Position numbers and translations under genes: made by a program. This document shows positions 44,109-52,857 of a stretch of 64,000 nt of DNA, one piece after another. The notes below the pieces were generated by a model. The model saw only the letters and a list, made by a program, of their open reading frames with translations. It was not told the DNA's origin and did no database searches. Position 1 is the stretch's first letter. Each line of letters starts with the position of its first letter. Source of the DNA: Streptomyces sp. NBC_01264 (lineage in GTDB: Bacteria; Actinomycetota; Actinomycetes; Streptomycetales; Streptomycetaceae); contig NZ_JAPEOX010000001.1 of assembly GCF_026340675.1 (NCBI RefSeq), positions 5,084,001 to 5,148,000 of the forward strand, read 5' to 3'.

Positions 44109-44765
44109 CTATGAGGGCTCCGCGCGGTCGCGTGTGCACTGCGCGCAGGGACTGTTGACAATCCGCGCAGCAGGTTTGGCGGCCCGTGGGGCGGATCGCA
44201 CAGCCGCGCGGCGGAACGCGCTCGGGCCGGCCCCGTACGTCTCCCGGAACAGCCGGCTGAACACCGAGGCGTTGGTGAATCCCCAGCGCAGGGCCACGCT
44301 GTGGACGGGGACGGCCAACTGTCCGGGGTCGGAGAGGTCCTCGCGGCAGCGCTCCAGCCGGCGGCGGCGGATCGAGGCCGCCACACCCTCCCCGCGCTCC
44401 CGGAAGAGGAGCTGCAGCCTGCGCAGCGACAGACCGTGGCGGGCGGCGACCACGGACGGGCTCAGCCCGGGATCGCCGAGGTTGTGCCCGATGAAGGTGT
44501 CGATCCGGGTCAGCAGTGCCCGGGTGCGGACCTCCCCGGACGGCTCGCCCTCGACCTGGTCGGCACCGGCCAGGGCGATGGCGATGGCGTTCAACTGCTC
44601 CAGCTCGGCCGGGGTGCACTCCTCCCCGTGCGCGGCCAGGGAGCGCAGGTACTGCGCGAGGATCGCCCCCGTGCCCCGCTCGGCGGGGATCCGCGCCGGG
44701 TCCCCGGGGAAGGAGCCCGGCTCGGAGGAGTCCGAGCCAGGGGACGGCATCACCGGCCACACCAA
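44109..44765 (-). CDS. AraC-family regulator, short form
   Basis: A 218-residue protein whose C-terminal 100 residues form the double helix-turn-helix of AraC proteins (LSPSVVAARHGLSLRRLQLLFRERGEGVAASIRRRRLERC, then VALRWGFTNASVFSRLFRETYGAGPSAFRR). The preceding stretch resembles the linker of about 320-residue AraC-binding-like regulators. The N-terminal sensor of about 100 residues is missing, and the start sits directly after another gene. It may be a decayed or N-terminally truncated copy. Downstream of and in line with the MDMPI gene. Confidence 0.7.
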   Translation of the reverse strand: MVWPVMPSPGSDSSEPGSFPGDPARIPAERGTGAILAQYLRSLAAHGEECTPAELEQLNAIAIALAGADQVEGEPSGEVRTRALLTRIDTFIGHNLGDPGLSPSVVAARHGLSLRRLQLLFRERGEGVAASIRRRRLERCREDLSDPGQLAVPVHSVALRWGFTNASVFSRLFRETYGAGPSAFRRAAVRSAPRAAKPAARIVNSPCAQCTRDRAEPS

Positions 44766-44777
44766 GCCGTATCCGGC

Positions 44778-45632
44778 CTACGGGGTCACGGAGAAGTGGG
44801 TCAGGATCGCCTCGGCCAGCGCCGGGTCACCCTCCACCTTCACCCGGTCGGCGACGGTGTGCGCACGCACCCGGCCGGCCGCGAGGCGTACGTACGTCTC
44901 CCAGTCCAGGGTCACGGTCACCGCGGGACCCAGCGACGGGGCCTTGTCGATGGTGCCGCGGCCCTCCGCGTCGACCCGTACGGTCCGCATGAACTCCAGC
45001 GCCCCGTGCACGTCGATGACGACGGCCGAGTTCGCGGGCGCGCCCGCCTTCTTCGCGACCACCTTCGGCAGCCCGGCCAGCAGCAGGTCCCTGGCCACGT
45101 AGGCACCCGGCGAGTCCCAGTTCCCCGGTACGCCCAGGGCCGCCCGCAGGTCCTGCTCGTGGATCCACACGTCGAAGGCGCGCAGCCGGAGCGAGTCCTC
45201 CAGGGTGGCCGGCTCGCCCAGCGGGCCGCGGATGATCGTGTCCGGTTCCCGCTTCTCGTTCCGCAGCTGCCGCGAGCGGCGGATGATCGTGTACTCCAGC
45301 TCGGAGGTCATCTCGGGCGCGGTGTGGTGGCGCCGTACGTCGACCTGCACCTCCATGTACCGGGAGAACTCGTCGACCACGTGCCGCAGGTCCCGCGGCA
45401 GGGTGTGGATCGGCCGCGGGTCGCCCAGCTGCTCGCACTCGATGCCGATGACGTGGGACACGACATCGCGCACGGACCAGTTCGGGCAGGGCGTCGCCCG
45501 GCTCCACTCGCCTTCCGTCAACGGAAGGACCAGCTCGGATATCGCCTCGATGGAGTGGGTCCACGCGTCGGCATAGGGCTGAAGGCTGGGATGCGGATGG
45601 ACGGTCAACGGGACCCCTCGCGTGCTGTTCAT
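44778..45632 (-). CDS. MDMPI-type (mycothiol-dependent maleylpyruvate isomerase-like) protein
   Basis: A 284-residue DinB-fold protein. The N-terminal domain has EWSRATPCPNWSVRDVVSHVIGIE (about 42-65), the usual metal/mycothiol region with the conserved His, and RLRAFDVWIHEQDLRAALG (about 148-166) with a second His. The C-terminal SCP2-like domain follows. In actinomycetes these enzymes use mycothiol for isomerisation or thiol transfer; most are of unknown substrate. ATG 45632 overlaps no other gene. Confidence 0.85.
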   Translation of the reverse strand: MNSTRGVPLTVHPHPSLQPYADAWTHSIEAISELVLPLTEGEWSRATPCPNWSVRDVVSHVIGIECEQLGDPRPIHTLPRDLRHVVDEFSRYMEVQVDVRRHHTAPEMTSELEYTIIRRSRQLRNEKREPDTIIRGPLGEPATLEDSLRLRAFDVWIHEQDLRAALGVPGNWDSPGAYVARDLLLAGLPKVVAKKAGAPANSAVVIDVHGALEFMRTVRVDAEGRGTIDKAPSLGPAVTVTLDWETYVRLAAGRVRAHTVADRVKVEGDPALAEAILTHFSVTP

Positions 45633-45780
45633 CGGCCTGTTGGCGCGTTACGTGCAGTGGCGCGTTCTGGAAGCTTGTGCAATGGCTTCAAAACTACGCT
45701 GCCGGTGAGCACCCCGGCAGTGCTTTCGTGTGACGATCGTAGGCCCGAGTTGACGGCTTGAAAGCCAGGACGGTGGTACT

Positions 45781-46560
45781 GTGCGCGCTTCTCTGATCCA
45801 AATCGCGGTGAATGAGGCGGAGTCGGTGGTTTCCCGCCGCTCCAGGGCAGCTGAACTCGTGCGCGAGCAGTCCGGCTCGGACCTCGTCGTCCTGCCGGAA
45901 CTGTGGACCGTGGGCGCCTTCGCCTACGAGCAGTTCGAGACAGAGGCCGAGCCGCTGGACGGCCCCACCTACGAGGCCATGGCCGCGGCCGCCCGTGACG
46001 CCGGGGTCTGGCTGCACGCGGGCTCCTTCGTGGAGCGCGCGGGCGACGGCTCGCTCTACAACACCGCGCTCGTCCTCTCCCCGACGGGCGAGCTCGCCGC
46101 CACGTACCGCAAGATCCACCGCTTCGGCTTCGACCAGGGCGAGGCCGTCATGATGTCCGCGGGCGAGTCCCTGACCACGGTCGCCCTGCCGGAGCAGACC
46201 CTGGGCCTGGCCACCTGCTACGACCTGCGCTTCCCGGAGCTGTTCCGCGGCCTGGTCGACGCCGGGGCGACGACGCTGGTCGTCTCCGCGGGCTGGCCGG
46301 CCCGCCGCCGTGAGCACTGGACCCTGCTGAACCGGGCGCGGGCCGTCGAGGACCAGTCGTACGTCCTCGCCTGCGGGTCGGCCGGGACCAACGGGGGCGT
46401 GGAGCAGGCCGGCCACAGCCTGGTCGTCGACCCGTGGGGCGAGGTCCTCGCGGAGGCGGGCCCGGGGGAGGAGGTCCTGACGGTGGACCTCGACCCGCAG
46501 AAGGTCGCCGAGACCCGCGAGCAGTTCCCGGCCCTGAAGGACCGCCGCCTCGGGCTCTGA
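45781..46560 (+). CDS. Carbon-nitrogen hydrolase (nitrilase superfamily)
   Basis: A 259-residue amidase with the intact Glu-Lys-Cys triad: Glu40 in VVLPELW, Lys111 in YRKIHRFG, Cys146 in GLATCYDLRFPELFR. Size and motifs fit the omega-amidase/NIT2-like branch that hydrolyses alpha-ketoglutaramate or deaminated glutathione. The GTG start at 45781 has no strong binding site visible, but no better in-frame start exists. Divergent from the MDMPI gene. Confidence 0.88.
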   Translation: MRASLIQIAVNEAESVVSRRSRAAELVREQSGSDLVVLPELWTVGAFAYEQFETEAEPLDGPTYEAMAAAARDAGVWLHAGSFVERAGDGSLYNTALVLSPTGELAATYRKIHRFGFDQGEAVMMSAGESLTTVALPEQTLGLATCYDLRFPELFRGLVDAGATTLVVSAGWPARRREHWTLLNRARAVEDQSYVLACGSAGTNGGVEQAGHSLVVDPWGEVLAEAGPGEEVLTVDLDPQKVAETREQFPALKDRRLGL

Positions 46561-46593
46561 GCCCGTCGAGGGGCGCTGCTCGACCGGCCGGGG

Positions 46594-47097
46594 CTAATCG
46601 CCGCCCGGGCCCTCGCGTTCCTTCTCCGCCATCCGGATCACGCACACGGCGACGGCTACGAGCAGCGAGGCGTCGGCGTCCTCGCGGATCACGTCGACGG
46701 CGTACGTCTCGCGGATCCGGTACCACTGGCGGGAGATCAGCGCGAGCAGCTCCCCGTCGTACTCGACCTTGAACTCGCGGTCCAGGATCCGCCCGCTGAC
46801 ATCGAGTTCGGTGCCCTCGTTGAGCGTGACCAGGTAGTGGTTGCGCAGCAGCGAGAACCGCTTCTTGCGGATCACCGCGAGCCGCCGCTCGTCGCGCTCC
46901 AGCGTCATCGCGTCGCGCAGGGCGAAGAGCTTCTCCCGCAGCGTGATGAGGATCCGCCCGTCGGGGTCCTTCAACTCCAGGGTGTCCCGGAACCGCAGGG
47001 CCTTCCCGTCGACGAGGAAGGCGTGCCGCCCGTCCTCGTCCTCGATCCAGTAGTCGTCCCCGACGGCCAGCATTTTGTCCCGTACCAGGTATTTCAC
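46594..47097 (-). CDS. LURP-one-related family protein
   Basis: A 167-residue Tubby-like barrel protein: MKYLVRDKMLAVGDDYWIEDEDGRHAFLVDGKALRFRDTLEL, then LITLREKLFALRDAMTLERD, then YHLVTL- and FKVEYDGEL-type strands with the C-terminal hydrophobic helix (ASLLVAVAVCVIRMAE). Family function is not settled; related scramblase-like barrels bind membranes. A short 32-bp gap separates it from the divergent ATP-grasp-like gene. Confidence 0.85.
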   Translation of the reverse strand: MKYLVRDKMLAVGDDYWIEDEDGRHAFLVDGKALRFRDTLELKDPDGRILITLREKLFALRDAMTLERDERRLAVIRKKRFSLLRNHYLVTLNEGTELDVSGRILDREFKVEYDGELLALISRQWYRIRETYAVDVIREDADASLLVAVAVCVIRMAEKEREGPGGD

Positions 47098-47129
47098 GCC
47101 CTCATCGCTGCCCGCGATAGGTTCCGGTC

Positions 47130-47930
47130 ATGCCACTTCTCTACGTGACCGACCTGGCGTACCCGGCGCGCGGCCGCCGCTACGGCGACGAGGACGTCTT
47201 CCTCACCGCACGCCTGCGCGAACACTTCCCCCTCGCCCTCTGCCACCCCCTGGACGCGGAGGCCCTCCTCCCCGCCTTCGACACCGTGGTCGTCCGCAAC
47301 AGCGGCCCGGTCCTCCACCACCAGGAGGCCTACGACTCCTTCCGCACGGCCGCCCTCGCTGCCGGCACCCGGGTCTACAACCCGCTGACGGGCCGCGGCG
47401 ACATGGCGGGCAAGCAGTACCTGGTCGACCTGACCGCCTCGGGCCACCCGGTCATCCCGACGATCGACGACCCGGCGCACCTGTCCCTCCTCCCCGCGTC
47501 CCCCGCCTACGCGGTGAAGCCGAAGCAGGGCGCGGACTCGATAGGCCTGACCTTCACCCCTCACCCGGACTGCGCCCCGGGAGAGTTCCTGATCCAGCCG
47601 CGCATCGACTTCTCCTACGAAGTCTCCTTCTACTTCGTGGACGACACCTTCCAGTACGCCCTCTACGCCCCCGACCCGGACCGCCGCTGGGAGCTCGTCC
47701 CCTACGACCCCACCCCCGCGGACCTCTCCTTCGCCCGCACCTTCATCACCTGGAACACCCTCACGCACGGCATCCAGCGCGTGGACGCCTGCCGCGCCCC
47801 CTCGGGCGACCTCCTCCTGGTGGAGCTGGAGGACCTCAACCCGTACCTCTCCCTGGACCTCCTCCCGCCCGAGGTCCAGAACACTTTCGTCACCTCCCTG
47901 GTCCGCTCCCTCCACAGCTTCGGAGCCTGA
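47130..47930 (+). CDS. ATP-grasp-like protein
   Basis: A 266-residue protein with an N-terminal preATP-grasp part (LLYVTDLAYPARGRRYGDEDV, VVVRNSGPV) and a C-terminal half holding the ATP-grasp pattern: YAVKPKQGADSIGL as the lysine loop, EFLIQPRIDF as the hinge, and VDACRAPSGDLLLVELEDLNPYLSL as the acidic metal site. It would ligate an acid to an amine or thiol using ATP. Substrate unknown; relatives make short peptides or modify small molecules. Divergent from the LURP-one gene. Confidence 0.75.
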   Translation: MPLLYVTDLAYPARGRRYGDEDVFLTARLREHFPLALCHPLDAEALLPAFDTVVVRNSGPVLHHQEAYDSFRTAALAAGTRVYNPLTGRGDMAGKQYLVDLTASGHPVIPTIDDPAHLSLLPASPAYAVKPKQGADSIGLTFTPHPDCAPGEFLIQPRIDFSYEVSFYFVDDTFQYALYAPDPDRRWELVPYDPTPADLSFARTFITWNTLTHGIQRVDACRAPSGDLLLVELEDLNPYLSLDLLPPEVQNTFVTSLVRSLHSFGA

Positions 47931-47958
47931 TCCCTGATCCCGGACCCGGGTGCGAGGG

Positions 47959-48423
47959 CTAGAGCTGCACGCGCCTGGCCCCCTGCCGCGCCACGTAGCG
48001 GAGCAGGGCCCAGATCGCGGTGGCGTTGACCAGGGCACTGACCAGGAGCGCGCCGACGAGGCCGAACTCGGCCCCCACGCCGAACTTGTCGTCGCCGGAC
48101 ATGTCCGGCGCGACCCAGTCCGAGGGGCGCGGCACGGACTCCGGGTCGAAGTCCGCCCCGGTGGGCACCGGAAGGGGAGGCGGCTCCACCCCGCCGTACG
48201 CGGGCTCCACGACCGGGGCGGACTCGTCCAGGGCGTCCGCCGCGGGTCCGAAGCCGCTCAGCAGCAGCATGCTGACCGGCGCGGTGGCCAGGATCGGCAG
48301 GGCCGCGAACATCCCGATGTCACCGGTCCGGCTGCCGATCACGACATAACCCAGCATCGCGACCACCACCGCCAGGTACGCACCGGGCACCCACATCTCA
48401 GCCTTCGACCAGCGCCGCACCAT
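47959..48423 (-). CDS. Small integral membrane protein (about four TM segments)
   Basis: A 154-residue protein with hydrophobic segments WVPGAYLAVVVAMLGYVVIG, MFAALPILATAPVSMLLLSGF, and a C-terminal LVGALLVSALVNATAIWALLRYVA ending in a basic tail. A Pro/Glu-rich loop separates the halves. ATG 48423 is used; an ATG 9 bases upstream is possible. I do not recognise a family. Confidence 0.6.
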   Translation of the reverse strand: MVRRWSKAEMWVPGAYLAVVVAMLGYVVIGSRTGDIGMFAALPILATAPVSMLLLSGFGPAADALDESAPVVEPAYGGVEPPPLPVPTGADFDPESVPRPSDWVAPDMSGDDKFGVGAEFGLVGALLVSALVNATAIWALLRYVARQGARRVQL

Positions 48424-48612
48424 GACGTCCACCGTTCCCGTTCCGCTTCGTTCGTTGTGCCCCCAGTCTCGAAGCCCCCGTGCCCCGCCACCTGAGTACG
48501 CCTACTCATCCTGTCCGGCCTGCGTACCTGGTCAGAGCTGGTGCGTACGCCCTGAGCAGGCGTTTCGTACGGGCGTGATCCTGCGTTCACAGGTGGATGG
48601 CAAGCTTGAAGC

Positions 48613-50451
48613 ATGAACGATGCTGCCCCGGCGCCCACCCCCGCGCCCGCACCCCGCAAGCGTGCCCGTGTCCGTGCCCCCGAGCTGATCGGCAAGGGCG
48701 GCTGGCTCAACACCGGCGGGAAGGAGCTCACCCTCGCTGACCTGCGAGGTAAGTGCGTTGTTGTGGATTTTTGGACCTTCTGCTGTGTGAACTGCCTCCA
48801 CGTGCTCGACGAGCTCCGTGAGCTGGAGGAGAAGCACCGCGACACCGTCGTGATCGTCGGCGTGCACTCGCCGAAGTTCGTGCACGAGGCCGAGCACTCC
48901 GCCGTCGTCGACGCCGTCGAGCGGTACGGGGTGCACCACCCCGTGCTCGACGATCCCGAGCTCGCGACCTGGAAGCAGTACGCCGTCCGCGCCTGGCCCA
49001 CGCTCGTGGTGATCGACCCCGAGGGGTACGTCGTCGCGCAGCACGCCGGTGAGGGGCACGCGCACGCCCTCGCGAAGCTCGTGGAGGAGCTGGAGGCCGA
49101 GCACGAGGCCAAGGGGACGCTGCGGCGCGGGGACGGGCCGTACGTGGCGCCCGAGCCGGTGGCGGGGGACCTGCGGTTCCCCGGGAAGGCGCTCGTGCTG
49201 CCGTCCGGGAACCTGCTCGTCTCCGACACGACCCGGCACCAGCTGGTGGAGCTGGCTCCCGACGCGGAGAGCGTCGTACGGCGCATCGGTGGCGGGGAGC
49301 GCGGCTTCGGGCCGGACTCCTTCAGCGAGCCGCAGGGGCTCGCCCTGCTCCCCGACGGGTCCGTCGTCGTCGCCGACACCGTCAATCACGCGCTGCGGCG
49401 CTTCGACCCCGCGACCGGGACCGTGGAGACCGTCGCCGGGACCGGCCGGCAGTGGTGGCAGGGGTCCCCGACCTCCGGGCCGGCCCTCGAGGTCGACCTG
49501 TCCTCGCCGTGGGACGTCGCCTGGTGGCAGGGCCGGGTGTGGATCGCCATGGCGGGCGTCCACCAGCTGTGGACCTGGGACCCGGAGAGCGGCACCGTCG
49601 CCGTCGCCGCCGGGACGACCAACGAGGGGCTGCACGACGGGCCGGCCGCCGAGGCCTGGTTCGCGCAGCCGTCCGGGCTCGCGGCCACCGAGGACCGGCT
49701 GTGGATCGCCGACTCCGAGACCAGCGCCCTGAGGTACGTCGAGGTGGACGAGGGCGGCTACGCCATCCGCACCGCCGTCGGCTCCGGCCTCTTCGACTTC
49801 GGGCACCGGGACGGCGACGCCGCCCAGGCCCTGCTCCAGCACCCGCTCGGCGTCACCGCGCTGCCCGACGGCTCGGTCGCGGTGTGCGACACGTACAACC
49901 ACGCCCTGCGCCGCTACGACCCGGCCACCGACCAGCTCACCACCCTCGCCACCGACCTGCGCGAGCCCAGCGACGCCGTGCTGGTCGGGGACGACATCGT
50001 GGTCGTGGAGTCCGCCCGGCACCGGCTGACCCGACTGCGCCTCCCGGAGGAGGCCGTACGGGTCGACGCGATCGCCCACCGCACCCGGCGGGCCGCCACC
50101 GAGGTGGCCCCCGGCACGCTCCGGCTCGACATCGTCTTCCAGGCGCCGTCGGGCCAGAAGCTCGACACCCGCTACGGCCCCTCCACCCGCCTGCTGGTCT
50201 CCTCGACCCCGCCGGAGCTCCTGACGGCGGGCGACGGCCCCGGCACGGACCTCTTCCGGGAGCTGACCCTGAACCCGGCCCTGACCGAGGGCGTCCTGCA
50301 CGTCTCCGCGATGGCCGCCTCCTGCGACGACGACCCGGCCAACGAATTCCCGGCCTGCCACGTCCACCAGCAGGACTGGGGCGTCCCGCTCACCGTCACC
50401 CCCGACGGCACGAGCCGCCTGCCCCTGGTCCTGGCCGGGATGGACGACTGA
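48613..50451 (+). CDS. NHL-repeat protein with N-terminal thioredoxin-like domain
   Basis: A 612-residue protein. The thioredoxin-like part (about 20-170) has CVVVDFWTFCCVNCLHVLDELRELEEKH, with a CxxC-like site (C-C-V-N-C), and a cis-Pro-type WPTLVVID. Six-bladed NHL propeller repeats follow (ALLPDGSVVVADTVNHALRRF, GVTALPDGSVAVCDTYNHALRRY and others). A small C-terminal domain ends it. It is orthologous in layout to vertebrate NHLRC2 and widely kept in actinobacteria. No signal peptide is seen, so it acts in the cytoplasm. A terminator follows. Confidence 0.9.
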   Translation: MNDAAPAPTPAPAPRKRARVRAPELIGKGGWLNTGGKELTLADLRGKCVVVDFWTFCCVNCLHVLDELRELEEKHRDTVVIVGVHSPKFVHEAEHSAVVDAVERYGVHHPVLDDPELATWKQYAVRAWPTLVVIDPEGYVVAQHAGEGHAHALAKLVEELEAEHEAKGTLRRGDGPYVAPEPVAGDLRFPGKALVLPSGNLLVSDTTRHQLVELAPDAESVVRRIGGGERGFGPDSFSEPQGLALLPDGSVVVADTVNHALRRFDPATGTVETVAGTGRQWWQGSPTSGPALEVDLSSPWDVAWWQGRVWIAMAGVHQLWTWDPESGTVAVAAGTTNEGLHDGPAAEAWFAQPSGLAATEDRLWIADSETSALRYVEVDEGGYAIRTAVGSGLFDFGHRDGDAAQALLQHPLGVTALPDGSVAVCDTYNHALRRYDPATDQLTTLATDLREPSDAVLVGDDIVVVESARHRLTRLRLPEEAVRVDAIAHRTRRAATEVAPGTLRLDIVFQAPSGQKLDTRYGPSTRLLVSSTPPELLTAGDGPGTDLFRELTLNPALTEGVLHVSAMAASCDDDPANEFPACHVHQQDWGVPLTVTPDGTSRLPLVLAGMDD

Positions 50452-50462
50452 GCCCACACGTC

Positions 50463-50501
50463 ACCGTGCCCGCCGGGGGATCTTCCCTCGGCGGGCACGG
50501 T
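50463..50501. terminator. Bidirectional terminator
   Basis: A perfect 13-bp stem (50463-50475 with 50489-50501) sits between the converging NHL-repeat and M18 aminopeptidase genes. Confidence 0.8.
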
Positions 50502-50524
50502 CATGACGGGTCGTCGGTGGAGGC

Positions 50525-51823
50525 TCAGTTCTCCAGGAACGCCAGCATCACGTTGGCCAGGAGGTACGGGTCGTCCGCGCCGCACAGTTCGCGGGCGCTG
50601 TGCATCGAGAGGATGGCCACGCCGATGTCGACCGTCTGGATGCCGTGGCGGGCCGCGGTGATCGGGCCGATCGTCGTGCCGCACGGCATCGAGTTGTTGG
50701 AGACGAAGGTCTGCCACGGGACGCCGGCGCGTTCGCAGGCGCTCACGAACACCGCGCGGCCGCTGCCGTCGGTGGCGTAGCGCTGGTTGACGTTGACCTT
50801 CAGGATCGGGCCGCCGTTGGCGCGGGGGTGGTGCGTGGGGTCGTGCCGCTCCGCGTAGTTGGGGTGCACGGCGTGGCCGGTGTCCGAGGAGAGGCAGATG
50901 GCGCCGGCGAAGGCCCGCGCGCGGTCCTCGTAGGAGCCGCCCCGCGAGAAGACTGAACGTTCCAGCACGTTGCCCAGCAGGGGTCCGTCCGCGCCGGTGT
51001 CCGACTGCGAGCCGTTCTCCTCGTGGTCGAAGGCGGCCAGCACCGGGATGTGGTCGAGGGTGTCGCCGGCCGAGGCCGCCACCAGCGCCGCCACGGCCGC
51101 GTGGACCGACAGGAGGTTGTCCATGCGCGGGCCCGCGAGCAGCTCGCGGTCGCGGCCCAGGTAGGCCGGGGGCTCGATGGAGTGGACCATCAGGTCCCAG
51201 CCGGCGACGGAGCCGCGTTCCAGTTCTTCCTCGTCCTCCAGGAAGGCGATCAGGTCGCCCTCGTGGACGTCGCCGAGGCCCCAGATCGGCTGCATGTGCC
51301 GCTGCTTGTCCAGCTTGAGCCCGTCGGAGTTCACCGACCGGTCCAGGTGCACGGCGAGTTGGGGTACGCGCATCAGCGCACGGTCGATGTTGACGAGCCG
51401 TTCGGTGCCGTCGAGCAGGGTGAGGCGTCCGGCCAGGCCCAGGTCGCGGTCGAGCCAGGTGTTGAGCAGGGTGCCGCCGTAGATCTCCACGGCGATCTGG
51501 CGCCAGCCCTGGGCGCCGGTGTCGGGCAGCGGCTTGACCCGGAGGTTGGGGGAGTCGGTGTGCGCGCCGATGATCCTGAACGGCGTGTGCGCGGCCGCGC
51601 CTTCGGGCACGTACCAGGCGATGATCGCGCCCCCGCGGAGTACGAACTTGCCTCCCGTGCTCGCGTCCCACGCGTCGGTCTCGGCCAACTGCCTGAATCC
51701 GGCCTTCTCCAGCCGCTCGGCCGCGTTGGCCACGGCGTGGTACTGCGACGGACTCGCCGCCAGGAAGGTCATCAGGTCGTCGGTGTGGCCGCGGTCGAAG
51801 CGGGCGGCGGCGGGAGAGCTCAT
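50525..51823 (-). CDS. M18-family aminopeptidase
   Basis: A 432-residue zinc aminopeptidase (aspartyl aminopeptidase/ApeB type). Metal and catalytic residues lie in GAHTDSPNLRVKP (His-x-Asp), AFDHEENGSQSDTGADGPLL (Glu-Glu), and AILSMHSARELCG near the C terminus. SSDTGHAVHPNYAERHDPTHHPRAN is another family mark. It removes N-terminal acidic residues. ATG 51823 with AAGGTGA upstream is chosen over ATG 51856. Confidence 0.93.
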   Translation of the reverse strand: MSSPAAARFDRGHTDDLMTFLAASPSQYHAVANAAERLEKAGFRQLAETDAWDASTGGKFVLRGGAIIAWYVPEGAAAHTPFRIIGAHTDSPNLRVKPLPDTGAQGWRQIAVEIYGGTLLNTWLDRDLGLAGRLTLLDGTERLVNIDRALMRVPQLAVHLDRSVNSDGLKLDKQRHMQPIWGLGDVHEGDLIAFLEDEEELERGSVAGWDLMVHSIEPPAYLGRDRELLAGPRMDNLLSVHAAVAALVAASAGDTLDHIPVLAAFDHEENGSQSDTGADGPLLGNVLERSVFSRGGSYEDRARAFAGAICLSSDTGHAVHPNYAERHDPTHHPRANGGPILKVNVNQRYATDGSGRAVFVSACERAGVPWQTFVSNNSMPCGTTIGPITAARHGIQTVDIGVAILSMHSARELCGADDPYLLANVMLAFLEN

Positions 51824-51924
51824 GTGGTTCACCTTAACGACGGTCGTGTTCGTCATGGCCGGACTGCGGCGGATGGCCGGAGGGGAGGGGCCCCACGGGC
51901 GGGGTGGCCCGGCCCCGGGGCCTG

Positions 51925-52668
51925 TCAGCCCGGCGGACGGTCGAAGCGGCGCTGCAACTGTCTGCGCTCGCCCCGGCGGATGCGCGGGAGCATCTCCGGG
52001 GTCTGCGCGGAGCGCTGTGCGCGTCTCTTGCGTCCGGCGCAGAAGATACAGGCCTCACCGGGAGGGGCGTCGGGATCGATGGGTGCGCCGGGGTGCTCGG
52101 AGCATCCGGAGGCGTTGCGCGGGCGCGACAGCTCGCGCGCCACGATGAAGGCGCGGTGCAGGTCGTCGGCCATCGCGACGAAGTCCTCGGGGGGCGAGGA
52201 CAGGCTCAGGTGGAAGCGGCGCTCCTCGACCGTGCGCAGGCGGGTCTGCAGCGCTTGGAGCGTGTACGGGGGCTCGGGCACGGGGTAGCCGAGCCGGCGC
52301 TGCTCCCCGGCGGGCGGGGTGGCGGCGGCCGCGGCGCGGGCGCCCTGGGCGCGCAGTCCGAGCCGGCGCCGGTCGTTGCAGATCAGGCAGCGCCCCCAGC
52401 CGTCGGGCGCCTCGGGGTCCAGGGCGCCGTTGGGGTGCTCCGGGCAGCCGGTGTAGCTCTTGGCGGGGGCGAGCCCGGCGGCGGTCTGGAAGGCGGTGTA
52501 GAGGGCGTCGGCCACCGATTCGTACTCGGTGGGATGGGCGCCCTCGTAGAGCTCCTTGAGGTGGTCGCCGAGGCTGCCCACGGCGGACTGCAGCTCCTTG
52601 AGGGCATAGGGCCGCCCGGTGGGGACCGAGTACCCCCTGCTGCCGCGCTGCTGCTCCTGTGGACTCAT
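51925..52668 (-). CDS. Two-copy zinc-ribbon-like protein
   Basis: A 247-residue protein made of two related units of about 100 residues. Each begins with Y-x-V-P-x-x-x-P-Y-x-L (SVPTGRPYALKELQ and PVPEPPYTLQALQ), has a VADALYTAF / MADDLHRAF helix, and ends in C-x-E-H-P-(x)7-D-P-(D/E)-A-P ... C-(I/F)-x-C. The latter pattern (CPEHP ... CLIC; CSEHP ... CIFC) is a likely zinc knuckle. The C terminus is strongly basic. Function unknown. ATG 52668 has no strong site, and two ATGs lie upstream in frame. Confidence 0.6.
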   Translation of the reverse strand: MSPQEQQRGSRGYSVPTGRPYALKELQSAVGSLGDHLKELYEGAHPTEYESVADALYTAFQTAAGLAPAKSYTGCPEHPNGALDPEAPDGWGRCLICNDRRRLGLRAQGARAAAAATPPAGEQRRLGYPVPEPPYTLQALQTRLRTVEERRFHLSLSSPPEDFVAMADDLHRAFIVARELSRPRNASGCSEHPGAPIDPDAPPGEACIFCAGRKRRAQRSAQTPEMLPRIRRGERRQLQRRFDRPPG

Positions 52669-52857
52669 ACCCACGAGCGTCCCACGAACCACGGACATCC
52701 CGGGAAACCCGCAGACCACAGGCGGTACGGGGCTGTGTACGGGGCCTCACGGCGACCGTCGGCCCCCGCGCACGCCGACGGCCGGGTCCCCGTGCGGAGG
52801 ACCCGGCCGACTGCGCGTACGTACACCGCGTACAGCTGGGGACGGAGGGTACGGGGC

